A stretch of 64,000 bases of DNA from Polytrichum commune (Eukaryota; Streptophyta; Polytrichopsida; Polytrichales; Polytrichaceae). Positions 28,496 to 40,492 of this stretch are shown one piece after another. Position numbers and translations under genes: made by a program. The stretch is taken from contig OX485803.1 of assembly GCA_950295325.1 (NCBI GenBank), positions 36,719,554 to 36,783,553 of the forward strand, given 5' to 3'. The notes under the pieces were generated by a model. The model did not search any database. It had not been told where the DNA came from and worked only from the letters and a program-made list of their open reading frames with translations. Position 1 is the stretch's first letter. Each line of letters begins with the position of its first letter.

Positions 28496-29106
28496 CTCTC
28501 CACTATCACCCGGTAGTTTAGGGTCATCTCAGTCCGAAATCAAAAATTACATAACTTGTACCTAAACCTCATTTTATAATCACAATTCCAAGAAAAATCC
28601 TATCTATGAAATTCAAGTTGAGAATCATGGCCAACAACAACAACAACAAAACTACTAACCGACTTAAGACACATTTACCACGACCTTAGCAGAATGTCAA
28701 CAAAGTCAAGAGCTAAGTGTCGTCGATAGCAAGATGAGTGGCCCGAATGGAAGTAGGGAACATTCATACAATATTAGTCCCACAATTCGAAGCAGATATT
28801 GTTCTTATTTGTGACACGAATGACAGCCCCAACGGGACCACAATTTCTAATTTGTCACATGCCTAAATATAATTGACCTATTTTATACAAAAGGAACTCG
28901 CATTATAATAACGCCCAATTCTAAGAATCTTAGTGCCACCGAGAATCTATGGGTCCGGCGTCCCGTGTCCCTATTCGGCGAGACCCGGGGGTTCAAAGAA
29001 TCTAACGTCACGGTGGGGCCAATTGGGAGTGCAAGTTAGGTCTCCAAAACCTCCCGAGTCTTGGCCTCCCACAAGTACATGTGTATGATATATATTTAGT
29101 GGCACG
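28496..29106. other. Intergenic, no gene recognised
   Basis: Moderately less AT-rich near 28940-29020. No domain, inverted repeat or tandem repeat was recognised. Confidence 0.35.
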
Positions 29107-29563
29107 CACACTATTTGCAAAGGGCCTAAACTAGATGCCTAGAGGTCTCAAAGTGTCACGTCTATTATTTGCTGATATGATTCCATTCATCAACTTAATT
29201 AGGTAACTTCTGTAAGTGGAAAAAATATCTACATTATGACGTTCAGAGTAGCACGTTGGGATACGTTAGATGATAGTCTTGCGTTTTAGTATGCAAGGGA
29301 AAGATATTCTCCAACGTACTAATGGCAACTGTCGTTTGTGTGCACTTCAGTCAACTTGTAGACACCATTGTAACATAGGCATGCACCTTGTAACACTGTT
29401 CAATATGCTCATGTCAAAATATTAGTAAGCACACTTTAACATAAGTGTCATGAGTTTGACACTTATGGTGAAGTTGGTAATCATCGATGTGACCTAGCGT
29501 ATCCCTCAAAATAGGGTAAGTGACGTTATTACGCATGTGACATTGAATATCATAAACGGTGTA
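29107..29563 (+). repeat. Dispersed repeat R2, copy B, with the empty MITE site
   Basis: Collinear with 205-1088. GTAACATA at 29370-29377 is the single, unduplicated version of the sequence flanking the MITE at 502-896. Confidence 0.8.
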
Positions 29564-32160
29564 TTGCCCAACCCTAGAGCCCTAAGCAATTAGAGTAGGC
29601 AGACCCATTTCCGACAACCCCCCAAATATGAATAGATAGTCCATTAAAGTCGCAAAATTCCACACATGTGGCTATCACATTTGACGTGATGAAAAAAGTA
29701 AAGTTAGAAGGACATGGATTTGGGTTCCTTGAGAAGGGCACTAATTGTACTCAAGTTTTCGTCTCCCAAATATTGTAGGTAGGTAAGGTCATGGCACTTA
29801 TCCTGAATATCGAAAATAAGTTGACATATACTATGAATATGGGTTGGGACTCGGGGAAAAAAGAAAAAAGAAAAAAACTTGCCTTTGAAAAATTTACAGT
29901 AATTTCAAAACTTGGAAATAAGTTATGAGATTTTTTTATTTTTTTTGGTTAAACGTTGTGATATCAATTTCCAAACCTGTGAAAAATCACCCCAATATCG
30001 CACTCAGACTACACTTATGCAAAATCGCTTAGGTTAATGGAAATAGGTGTGCCTACGCTAGATACCTAACTAATTTAGTTAGTGTGTGCGGGATGGAGGG
30101 GGAATCTCGCTACTTTGCGGGTGCTCTAAAGTGACCTCATGATTGCCTCCGCTTGAATTCCGGGGCGGGTTCCGAGAATAGGGGAGTGCCAACCAAAAGA
30201 GGCCCTCGAATCATTGTGGGACTTGGGAATATCACGAGCAAGGGCCCACGGGGTCGATATTCCATTCCATTCTCAAGGGGAACAAGTTTATGGTGCCGCT
30301 CTTTACTAGTATTAAAATCAATGGCATATATTAAGGACCAAATACCAAGTACGCGCTCACCCCTCCTAGTTGTCATTGTGTAAAGTTGTGTGACAATCAT
30401 TTGGATCCCAAGGAACCGCAAGCTTAAGAGGGGAGGGGCAAGTTTTTGTCGTAACCCTAATCCCCTCGGTGGAGTCGAGGACCGATATGCGTCGTCGCTC
30501 GAAGGATTTACGTGGGTCTTGGATTTCACTCCATTTATTCCCGGATCACACGAGGCGTGTTCACAAGCTTCTCATAATATTCATGACAACTTTGAAATTA
30601 GGGGACTTGTTTTTATCGTCAATTGGTACACAAGAGAATTAGTAGGGCTACAATAGTTATCAAGGGATTCTTGGATTAGAAATGGAAGTAACATGTGTAG
30701 CCGAATAATGTTATGTATTTATCAATGTGAGTACAATGAATCCACCACGCTGCAAAATCAATGTCATTGTATTATTGATACTAAATTTTTGATAAGGCTA
30801 TAGTATTTGTGTTCATTTTTGGTTCTAGGAATAAAACAACCTGATGAACATAATTTTAGCCATGTGTTTCTTTTGACAATACGAGTGAGTGTTTGATTTT
30901 GTTATTCATATTAAATGTATCATATGTATCAAAATGCCAATTTATCTATAATACAACCCACTTAAAGTTCACATGTGAGCTTTTGGCTATGATCAAGGAC
31001 GAAGCTTTCTTCATTCATACCAACCCTAGATCAGTGTCGTCTTTCTATACTTGTAATACATAGATGAGATGATTTGTGAAGATGGGTGATACTTTGGGTG
31101 GTGGTGAGACCATTGTGACATGTCGCTATTATGACATGATGATAGACACCTCTACCATCATGCCTTCACTTCAAAAGGATAATATAACTTAGTATTTGCC
31201 CATGCATTCTCATTGTCACTTGATTATATGTGCTCCGAGGCGAACTTTTCCACCTTTTGTATATGAAACATATGGACTCTAGAAGGGACACCTTTCATCT
31301 ATTTGACCAAGTATAACTTTTCCTCTAGCTTTGTCTATGTAGAGCCTTATATGTTGAAAGAAACTAGCTTGGATCCATCCACTCCCCTTAAATGCATATA
31401 ATCAATTGATAAATAATAAAATATGCTTATTCTTTTATAATATAATATAAACATATGTGCATATGCCATTGGTGGATCCTACCACACAATTTGGCATGTG
31501 GTGATTTTCAACTAGGCCTTGGTTTACTATAGTCAACTATTAATTATGCACATGTATCAATTGGGTTGTGGTGCTTAGGTGGGCAACTTTTTGGTGTTGC
31601 ATTTAGGTGGGTAGTATGGGGAGTTGGTGGGTTTCGAGTCGTCATGCATATGGTGAGGTATTTGATGGCAATTCAAGTGGATTTGTTGCATGCATGAGTA
31701 GGCATAGGAGGATCTAGCATTCTTTGAATAATTTGGTGACAACATTTGTGCACATGCCACCTTAGATGCCCGCCATAAGGATAGTGAACCGGGTGACGTA
31801 CCACCCAACATCTTCTAGTGTATCAACTAGCACTTGGTATTCGAGTTTCTTTGCATTATAGTGTTGTTGTGGGATTTGGATATGACAAAAGGTGAATTTT
31901 ATGAAGTGCATGCTTGACTTTTGAATGGTGTAGTGGTTGGAATGATGGGGGGGGGGGGTAGTAGTTACTAATATGTTGCATTTAAGTGAGGCAAATGAGT
32001 GGCAGTTGTACATATACATGGGTACAGCCAAGGGGATATTGTATGATATGGAATACATTTTCACCTTCCCAATGAATGAGTGTATGCAAACACCATGAAG
32101 CTCTAGCCTTTGGCACCATGACAATCAACTCCACTTTCATTAGGGATGCCTTCACCTTAT
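29564..32160. other. Intergenic, no gene recognised
   Basis: 30060-30660 is less AT-rich and holds a 130-residue minus-strand open frame (30137-30529) with no recognisable domain or start context, so I leave it uncalled. A G run lies at about 31948-31957. 31575-32124 has short minus-strand frames without family features. Confidence 0.35.
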
Positions 32161-32289
32161 TTATTTATTTCTTATTGTTTTATTCAAACGGAGGTGATTT
32201 CGTGTGTAGATACCTACGCGTGTTTTTCTTTTACTTTTTGGAAAGACATAGAGACAAAGGCCAATAAGCCAACACCATAAATAAATTAA

Positions 32290-35040
32290 GAACAAGGAAA
32301 ACATGCTTGCTTCAAGGCGGAGCCTTTTGGACACATAACACCGCCACGTAAGGAAGCAACGAGAATTTGGTACCACCAAGGACAACCCACCAAAACCACC
32401 AACCAAGGGCAATCCCCGGACCACCCAAAGATCAACATGAATGCCAAGCTACCTATGTACATTGCCATTTGGCATTGACCACAATTGCCTTGTGCCAAAT
32501 GGACCATACTAAGGTTGCTTCCTTGCCCAACTAACTTAGAGTGGATTCCAAACTTGTCACCAATAGAAGTTTTAGTTCCCCAGGAGATAGCCTTGTCATT
32601 TGTCCATTGCCCGAGTGGCTCCTCGAGTCCGGTTGATGACCAAGTCTCTATTGAACTTCGTGTATAGTCAAGAAAATACCACCCCTTCACCCATCTCCAA
32701 CTAGGAGTGGTTGTCTTGCCATAGAAGAAGGAGATTTCATGTTTCTTTTGCCCTCTAGTAGTGTGCATAATTTCAATCTTATGGAAGAATCCAACCTTGT
32801 CTCGGGTAGGATTCCCCCATTCACTAAGACATCAAGAGGGGGTGCCCATAGTGAAGCATTTAGGGAGGAGAGACATGGAGAAACGATAGTGATGCATACA
32901 AGATGTAGTGTAAGTAGTTGAACATTGCATAACAAAAGCCGGGTTTGCCTCGAAGTCTTTGTAGAGTCCAACCCATTGACCGGGGAGCATGATTTTCAGG
33001 TCATCATCAAGTAGGTGGTGCCATTGATCTAAAACTTGGATTGCAAGCGTAATCCAATCACCAATCACCAATCACCAATCACTCAACATGCAACTCAACC
33101 CATGTGAGGAGATTCCGGTTTTCACTATTCTATTGCATCAACACATCAACACATTGGATACCTTTGCGGCAAAGTTCACGAGCTCTAGCATAGGAGGAGC
33201 CATGACCAAAGAGCTCAAGCCCAACACACCACAAATGCTTGAATGAAGAAGTTTCATAAGCATGCAAGGGGGAAGTTGGTATGTGCCTTTCACCATAGTT
33301 TTTCATGCTTATTACAGATAGATAGAAACTCCAACCCTTTCAAGCAAGGGGCCGGCGTGAATAAAGTGTCCGTTCGTAATGCCAATGACCCGATGCCCAC
33401 ATGACAAGGGGACATTGGGACAAATACTACTCTCCCCTTTCGAGGATGGACACTATAGTGACCATGCTTAATACACAAGTATGTCCCCAAACTTTGTAAC
33501 CGGAAAACCCATGATGTTGCTTGATGGTAAATCGGTGAAGACTAGCCCCCTAATTTCTTCGTCTACAAGGGTTGCACTTGGCCAACCTATGCCTTAGCTT
33601 GAGATGGAGGGTGGACTCACCATATTCCATGGCCTTAACAAATTATTTTCATAGGAGGTTGGTTTTGGTGGACATTGGATCCACTAACCCAAGTCCCCTA
33701 TATTTGTCTCTCGTGCAACATTCCCTCCACTAACCCTCAAGCGTGTGAGTTGCTCCTCGCTAGACCAAAGGTAATTGCAAATTATACCTCTAATTTTCCT
33801 AAGAATCTTATTTGATCCTCCCCACACAATGATGAAAAACCATGTGGTGGACAGTGGTACATGATTGCAGATGATCACTTTGACTGCCAAGGTGAGTTTC
33901 ATAGTGCTCAAGTAATCAAGATTTTTAGAAACATTGGTGTTGGGAAATTGATCTATATCTATAACATTGAAGGAATAATCCAAATGGGTGCCACGAAGCT
34001 TAGACAAGTTTCCTCCTTTGTTCACTTCTAGTCTTAGCCCGCAAGCCACACATGTTTGTGTGTGTATTTGTCAAATTAATATGTGCATAGTTTTCTCCGA
34101 ATAATTTCCAACCATATGCCTTGCTAAAATCTTCTAAGTCTTACCAACTCACCAACATATTGTTTGTCCCTTCTATCAATGAATGAAGAGTCATCTCCAT
34201 ATTGGGAAATATTTTGTTGTCCCCTGGGAGGATAATTCCACTAATCTACCCTTTGTCATGGCTTTCTTGACGATGTGTGCGTAAGGAGCTGTCCATCCAT
34301 AAATAAAATAAGGGGCAAGTGGAAAACTATGCCAAACCCCTCTCTCAGTTTTGAAGTTTTATCCTAGGCTACCGTTGAGTTTGACTACATCGCATGCGTT
34401 GCCAAAGAGCAATGTGACATGACCAATGAATCGTTTTTGAATGCCCATGCTCTTCATTGCGTGGCATAGAATTTGCATGTGAAACTTTATTATAGGCCTT
34501 TGGAAAATATAGTTTCAGGGTTGCTACGTGTTGTCTAGAAACCTTAGCCTAGTGAAGAGTTTCTTGGGTCAACACAATGTTGTCCAAGCTAAACCTTATA
34601 GGAAGGAATGTTGTATGTTCATGCCTAATGACATCACTAAGCATTGGTTGAACCCTTACTTGTAGTGTTTTAGCAAATAGTTTATAATTCACTACAAGCA
34701 AGGTGATTGAGCACCAATTTTGAAGGTTTTTGGCATCCGTTGACTACAACACATATTGCCTTGGTGGCGTTGCTTGTACCTTGAGCATGTCAAGGGTATC
34801 TATGCAAAAACTATACTAAGGGCCACTATATGCATGGGGCTGGATTAAGAGCCAACACGGACTCTAAAAATTTGGCCTCATAGGATCTCTCAGTTTCATC
34901 AAATCTAGCCCAAGGGTTGGGCTTGAACAATCATTCATCCCATATGGCATCCTAGGTGGCATAATTTTGGCGCCAAACCTTTGGGTTGGCTCGAAGAAAT
35001 CAAGATGAGCTTTTCCTCAGCCCGAACTCTCAACATGTTT
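32290..35040 (-). mobile_element. Decayed L1-like LINE, reverse transcriptase to C-terminal part
   Basis: Read on the minus strand, frames fit the order of plant L1-type ORF2. About 34920-34560 contains a NYKLFAKTL-like and LDNIVLTQETLH-like stretch of the RT palm. About 34330 contains RGV-PLAPYF-like sequence and about 34190 SQYGDDSSF, a degraded form of the YADD catalytic box. 34049-33684 reads LDYLSTMKLTLAVKVIICN, then WGGSNKILRKIRG and NYLWSSEEQLTR, typical of the post-RT region. The C-terminal remainder covers 33071-32286. Many stops and frameshifts break it. A younger LINE tail sits inside at 33312-33462. No target duplication or tail was identified, so the ends are approximate. Confidence 0.82.
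33312..33462 (-). mobile_element. 5'-truncated LINE tail (TCTA)n, copy 2, inside the L1-like LINE
   Basis: Flanked by CATGCTTA (33304-33311 and 33463-33470). On the minus strand it runs from CACTATAGTGTCCATCCTC through GAACGGACACTTTATTC and CGCCGGCCCC to TATCTATC. The same sequence occurs at 45388-45556. Its position inside the L1-like body shows that it inserted later. Confidence 0.85.
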
Positions 35041-35975
35041 TGACAATGTCATAAGCACAATCCTAGTGTTCGTCAGAAAAATTCCTTAGTGATACTATAA
35101 GTAGGAAAGGCCAGATTATTGGGGTTATCATGATTGAAACGTGATGCCCCACTCCAAAACATACATGTCCCTCGTTTCGTTTGAATGGTGACAACGTCAA
35201 AACATTGTGTAGTGCATCTAAGTTTGCAAATGTCTTACTTGCGCTCAACTTGTCATTGCATCACTTGCACTTATCTTCTACTGAACAACTTTCTCATACC
35301 AACAGCCATCCTATAGCTCTGCTATGTTAAGACCTAAGCATGAAAGCACACTAAGTATGATATTTAGTGTGTGTCGCCAGTTCTAATTGTCTTGCTCAAT
35401 AGTAATTGTAAAAAGTGGTATATTGTCACCAACACTCAATGTTAACCCAACGTTATTTGTCATTGCTTGTAATTTTTTTGGGGGGATTCTAGATTTACAG
35501 TGTTGCAATTATCGTCACTTACCAAGTGGTTTTTAATCCAAATCTCAATCATCTATGACAACATTTCATCACAAGTTGTTGACAAGAGAAGGTAGGGTTT
35601 TGGTCAATGGATGAACTCATGCATCATCCATGACAATCTTTGTCAACTTATTCATAAAAAGTGTCATCCGAAAAGTTACCATAGTGACATGAAATACCAT
35701 ATGACACTAGATATTGTATTCAGAGTAGTACTTCGAGATGGTACAAATCTCAACTCAATCGAGACTCCGCCTCTTCTTCACAGACTCGCACTTTCACTTC
35801 GAGCAGCTAGCAACCTACAGGTATATTTTGTTGAGCAACTTTTTCTTTTTCTTTTTCTTTTAAATTTAGAGACCGAATGCCAAAATTTTGAGCAACTCAC
35901 TTCAATTGACTCCTATTGAAATGTACATGGTCCTCCCAACTTGACATTGTTTTGGGCCATGAATCAGGTGTCTTA
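35041..35975. other. Intergenic, no gene recognised
   Basis: Contains TTTAGTGTG-type motifs near 35360 and a phrase at 35680-35720 reminiscent of repeat R2 (GTGACATGAAATACCATATG). No coding sequence. Confidence 0.4.
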
Positions 35976-36469
35976 GGGCCACTTCACACACGAGCCAAGA
36001 GCCGTGACCATGAAATTGTGAGAGCCCAAAAGAAAGTGTCCAAAGGCCGTCCCAACACACCTCCGAACTCATGTACTGTGGTCACGGACCCTCAAGTGTG
36101 TAGTGTGAAGTCATAGGTGCCCGGGCCCTCAACCAAATGCTATGCCAATGAATTTCTATTCATGCGGGTCCTCGCACATGATAAAATAGAATAAATCAAC
36201 GGTTCTGAGTGTCTAGAGTGCCATGGTCTCCTGGTTTTGTGTTAAGCCTACCTCCAAAGACGTGGTTTTTGAAAATAGTCCAAGTGACCACGAAACATGA
36301 TCCATTCGATGCCATGTACGAAACCACGTAGACTTTACATCCCATCTTGCATTCACTTACATACTCCGTTGGTCCCTCAAGGGTAGTGTGAAGCGAACTT
36401 GGACGGGCTCCACCTTTTCCACCAATGAGAGTGCTTGAAGTGTAATGGTCACGGGCTCTCAATCTCGTG

Positions 36470-37423
36470 CAGTGTATATGTTTGACAAAGTTTTTGCAAG
36501 TTTTTCTCTTTTGACACGCAAAAACTTGCACAAAAAAAATAAAAATGCACGTCAATTGACACGCACAATCTAGAAATTGACACGTACTGTGACTTGTGAA
36601 GAAGAAAACCACACGTCAATTGACACACTAGAAATTGAAATGACACGTATTACTTGAGTACTATAAAGTGCAGCTCAAGTATTCGGAAAACATAACCCAT
36701 AACAGTAGGAGAACTTCCTACACTCACTCACATACTTAAGTTCAATTTTGCTCTTGCAATTTCCTTTGTAACCGGGAGCTAAGACAGTGATCGGAGAGCG
36801 AGACTAACTAGGAACATGGCGAGGCAAATGTTTCAATACACTGAAGAAGAGAGTGACATGTGTAAGGGAGAACTCTTGGAATTTACAGAAACACTTCGAC
36901 ATGAGTGTGAGAACAAAACGATATTTGAGGCTTGGCGCATATGTGGTAGCAATTTGGAATGGCACACAAATTGGCCTAAACTTATGCAACTTTGGCAAAA
37001 AATTATACTCATTCCATCAAGTATAGCTATTTGTGAGAGAGGATTTTCCAAACAAAATGCAATCAAAAGCCACTTGCGCAATAGGTTGAACTTGAAGACC
37101 CTTGATGCTCTTATGCAGGTTTCTCTTTGTGGGCTTGAAGTGGATGCAATGAATTGGGCTACCATCTTCAACATTTGGAGAAACATGCGAGACTAAAGGA
37201 TACTTACACTCGATTGATAGTTTTTTTTCTGTTACAAATCAAGTTTGTTTTTTATTATTCAAAATATTAGTTTTCTAAAATATTGTGTAAGCCAAAAATT
37301 GAGGTGACATTTTGGAATAAAATGTAGATGTCAATTGACATTCATTTTTGTTTTTGAAAACGTCACGTGACACTTTGGATTTGAGGTTGAACGTCACATG
37401 AAATTTGTCAAACATACACATTG
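36470..37423 (+). mobile_element. hAT deletion derivative nested in element H copy 1
   Basis: Ends CAGTGTATATGTTTGACAAA and, on the complement, CAATGTGTATGTTTGACAAA. It is flanked by ATCTCGTG (36462-36469) and GTCTCGTG (37424-37431), an 8-bp duplication with one difference, lying in the terminal inverted repeat of the host element. Palindromic GTCAATTGAC occurs at about 36551, 36607 and 37330, near both ends, as likely transposase-binding sites. It keeps one open frame for a transposase C-terminus (36816-37196). Confidence 0.92.
36816..37196 (+). CDS. hAT dimerisation-domain-only protein (truncated transposase)
   Basis: An open frame of 126 aa with an ATG start. Residues about 45-126 match the hAT C-terminal dimerisation region: a Trp-rich lead-in (NLEWHTNWPKLMQLWQK), then IILIPSSIAICERGFSKQN, then AIKSHLRNRLNLKTLDALM and INIWRNMRD-like sequence at the end. 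The BED zinc finger and the RNase-H-like catalytic part are missing, so it cannot catalyse transposition. It is uninterrupted, while most other coding relics in the window are broken. The leader between the left end and the ATG (about 345 bp) is non-coding. Whether it is expressed is unknown. A dimerisation-only protein could in principle bind full-length transposase; that is inference. Confidence 0.72.
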   Translation: MARQMFQYTEEESDMCKGELLEFTETLRHECENKTIFEAWRICGSNLEWHTNWPKLMQLWQKIILIPSSIAICERGFSKQNAIKSHLRNRLNLKTLDALMQVSLCGLEVDAMNWATIFNIWRNMRD

Positions 37424-37783
37424 GTCTCGTGTGTGAAGTGGCCCTTAAACACCAAATACTGTATTACTGGACCCAGTCTAATTTTAAGCCTGCCAACTTC
37501 GTGTCATGATTCATGGCACCTTGCCAGCAGCAACAAAATTGCCACTTTAAACGTCGAATCTGGAGGAACTGTGGATGTAAATAGGCACTTGCTCTATTTA
37601 TAGACATATTCCATGCCCACTATACTGCATAACTTTAACCTATCGCAGCTGCCTCGAAGTAACAAACAAACTATTTATATATATTAACAAAAAACGGGTG
37701 ATTTCGGGGCTACAACCCCGGCATTTAGGCAGTGAAATGAAATGGAATGAAGTCGGAAGTTGAAAAGGTGAATGGGATTGAAA

Positions 37784-38047
37784 CAGAGCCCAACATTTTC
37801 CTTTTTAATTGCACCCATACCTAGACCATGCCCATCAGCGGTGACCTATACCCACCCATGCCCACCCATAGCATGACATGTGCCCACCCATGCCCACCCA
37901 TGCCCACCCATTATAATATCAAACCCATGCCCACCCATGAACAATAATATCGCAGCCATGCCCACCCATGAACAATAATATTGCACCCATGCCCACCCAA
38001 AACCCATGGGCATGGGCATGGGTATGGGCACCCAATGTAGGGCTCTG
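37784..38047. mobile_element. 264-bp hAT MITE with internal minisatellite
   Basis: Ends CAGAGCCCAACATT and, on the complement, CAGAGCCCTACATT. It is flanked by GATTGAAA (37776-37783) and GACTGAAA (38048-38055); the empty site GATTGAAA stands at 21658-21665. The interior is mostly a minisatellite of CCCACCCATG-type units (37850-38000), some separated by GAACAATAATAT spacers, ending in a GGGCAT repeat on the opposite skew. Confidence 0.9.
38008..38028 (+). other. Canonical G-quadruplex motif inside the MITE
   Basis: Four GGG runs at 38008-38010, 38014-38016, 38020-38022 and 38026-38028 are separated by CAT, CAT and TAT. The C-rich minisatellite upstream (37850-38000) can pair with it, so hairpin and quadruplex forms would compete. 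Confidence 0.75.
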
Positions 38048-38293
38048 GACTGAAAGTACATCAGGGTGGTTTCAAACCAATTGGTTTTCTAGAGTGGCGG
38101 CGTGCGGTAGCCTCCGTGAGATAGAGGCTAATGTCACCTTGGTGGTCAATTTGAAAGAAAGACTCGAGGCTTCCTGGGACTACATCCTCAGACAATGATG
38201 GAAACTTAACTCTAGTGGGTTTATACATGGGACATTCCAACATGAAGTGTGCCTCATTTTCAACTGCATGATAGGAGCAAAAGTGGCATAGTT

Positions 38294-38523
38294 CAATGAT
38301 CGGGGAGATTTTTGGGCATAATCGGTTAAGATCCTAGTGTTTGCAAGTCCAACCGGTTACATGTTGACATTCTCTGGTTTTCCTTTATTAAATCGGGGTG
38401 TATTCTATATATAGATTCCTCTTAAATGATCGGTAATTCTCCTGCAATCTTCAACTTCAACTGGTTATTTCTCAAACTCAACCGGTTCATTTGTAACTCA
38501 CTGCCGGTTCTCCCCGATCATTG
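38294..38523. mobile_element. hAT-type MITE, CCGGTT family (best copy)
   Basis: A 230-bp element with a perfect 15-bp terminal inverted repeat CAATGATCGGGGAGA, flanked by GCATAGTT (38286-38293) and GCATAGTC (38524-38531). ACCGGTT or AACTGGTT motifs lie near both ends in both orientations. Non-coding. Inverted relative to the copy at 8618-8837; a short fragment of the same family lies at about 51565-51640. Confidence 0.88.
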
Positions 38524-40492
38524 GCATAGTCTGGTGTCTCTAGAGATAGGGATAGTTGACCATCGACCAATTTCAATGGCTAATCTACAGTTCGAGGTGT
38601 GGTAAGCGGCAATGATCTTGCGTTGTGGTGGTGTTCAATGGTTGCTTCAAGTGTAATCTAGATTTGTATTTGAGAGAAATCCTTGTGGTGGAGGTAATCT
38701 AGTTTCTTCCCTGAGAGACAGAAGGATTGATGCATTGATGTATCCTTCCATCTCAAAACGCCAACTTTACTCTTGGATCTTTACTTAGAGATGGCCCCTT
38801 CCAATCATTTCCAAGGTAGTAAAAAACATGCGCCTTGTAGGTTTTATGATTAATTTCATTGTTGGTCCGTAATACACGTTGTGGTCGATTATTATATGGA
38901 TTTGGATTGTGAGCTAGATGGATCTTAAATGGTTACTTTTTTCAACTAACCCATTTCTCCGAGGATATGAAACATTCAATTCCTACAAGATGGTTAGCAA
39001 ATGGAAGGCAAGGTTGCAGCCGCTTTCTTCAGAATTTTTAGAGCTCTAATTCAATATTGAAGCAAAGACTCTTGTGCTCTTTTAAATGGGCATGTACCCC
39101 CCCCCCCCTTCCCACCCCCCAAAACCCCATTATGTTGATCATTGAACCTAGAATAGTTATGACTCACATAGTCCAATTTCTTTCCAACACGAGTCTTTTT
39201 AGCATTTGTTATTGTAGTCACACAAACCACATACCACTCAAATATAAGTGTTTAATGTTACTTTCACGAGTTATTGGTCACTTAAGTGTCTATTCTTGAC
39301 AGGGGAGAGTAGTTTTGTTCTCATGACGCTTTGTCCGGTGAGCACTGGGTCATTAACATTATGAACAAACATTTTATTCACACCAACCTTGAAAGAGGTC
39401 TAGAGTTTCTATCTATCTATCTAAGTTATCAATTTAGATAAGCAACCGAATTAGGCATGTCTACCTTAGGCATTTGGGGGTCTCCACATTCGCATAACAA
39501 ATCATTGTCGACATACACCACATATATCTTTCCAATACTTAAATGTTGTCATGGAAAATCTGCTAATTATGGGGGCACAAATGTCGGTAATAAGGGTCCC
39601 AAATTTCAAGAGGTAAAGTAATGTACGCTATAGTATTTGTTGTGTGCATTCTATCAAGTTAACTTCAAATTGCATGAGGAGCCCCCTTAGGGTTTTGTGC
39701 TCGTTATACTTTGATTCCACCTCAAAGATTATCTCAATTGTTTCTTAGATCAACCAACACTGTTTTCCCTATTTAGTATGACACGTTTGGGAAACACACA
39801 AAAAGTCATATTATCAAGGTGGCGTCTTCTCATTAATATGACAAATGGCATAAAGTTGTCGTATTATTGAGGGCATACAAAAACATAAGTAATATGAGCT
39901 TAAACATATATACAATGAGTTTAAGCAATATAGATGGTATGAAATAATAACTTACAACTCCAAACAAATACAAATATTCTCAAGAACTCTTGAAATAGGA
40001 GTCCAAAAATCTTTGGCGTTGCAAGCCATTCTAATCCTAACCATGTCCATTCTACACTAGTAAACCTAATTATCATTAAGTTCCCAATGATAGGTGAAGT
40101 TCCCAAGTAGTTCCCAAGTGAAAACGGATGCATTTAGATGTACACAACATAGAGGAAAGGAATTTAGCATTAAATACCTCTTTAATATGACAAAATGGAG
40201 ATTCTAAACGTTGCATTATCGAGTGTTGTAGTCGTATAAAAGGGGGAGTTTTGAACTAAAAAGTTTGGTCTCACAAAAATGTGTCGTAATATCAAGGGTG
40301 GCGTATAAACGAGTGTCATATTAACAAGGTTAGACTGTAAAGCAAACTTCTTGAAGTCTATTTTTCATTCCGCTTTGCATATATAACAAATTCCTTAAAA
40401 TAGGTGTTTTAATTGCATTTGGAAGTTCCTTGGATCTAAGATATGAACTACAATATAAATGCGTCCATTTTCTATCAATTTCTCAAATTTGT
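38524..40492. other. Intergenic; C-rich tract and one LINE tail
   Basis: A C run with interruptions lies at 39091-39125. A phrase on CACACAAACCACATACCACTC at about 39220 belongs to the widespread dispersed repeat R5. No gene recognised. Confidence 0.45.
39301..39424 (+). mobile_element. 5'-truncated LINE tail (TCTA)n, copy 3 (worn)
   Basis: AGGGGAGAGTAG, then GTCCGGTGAGCACTGGGTC, then a diverged GAACAAACATTTTATTC and GAGTTTCTATCTATCTATCTA. It is clearly the same 3' end as copies 1, 2 and 4 but with more substitutions. No convincing duplication was found. Confidence 0.75.

Larger units (their letters stand above)
35976..37444. mobile_element. Harbinger-like element H, copy 1, split by a hAT insertion
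   Basis: Flanked by TTA on both sides (35973-35975 and 37445-37447). Ends GGGCCACTTCACACACGAG, mirrored as CTCGTGTGTGAAGTGGCCC. Minus the 954-bp hAT insert and its duplication the element is about 507 bp, matching copy 2 (48172-48675, 504 bp) in inverted orientation. Internal phrases such as CCAAGTTCGCTTCACACTAC are shared by copies 2 and 3. Non-coding in itself. Confidence 0.85.
37740..38120 (-). repeat. Dispersed repeat R1 copy, split by a hAT MITE
   Basis: The flanks of the MITE at 37784-38047 join into the sequence found uninterrupted at 21600-21760: GAAATGGAATGAAG on one side and AGTACATCAGG with TCTAGAGTGG on the other. Confidence 0.75.

Noticed and set aside
30137-30529. 130-residue minus-strand open frame in a less AT-rich patch
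   Set aside because: No family resemblance, no supporting neighbours, and opposing frames of similar length; a chance frame is likely.
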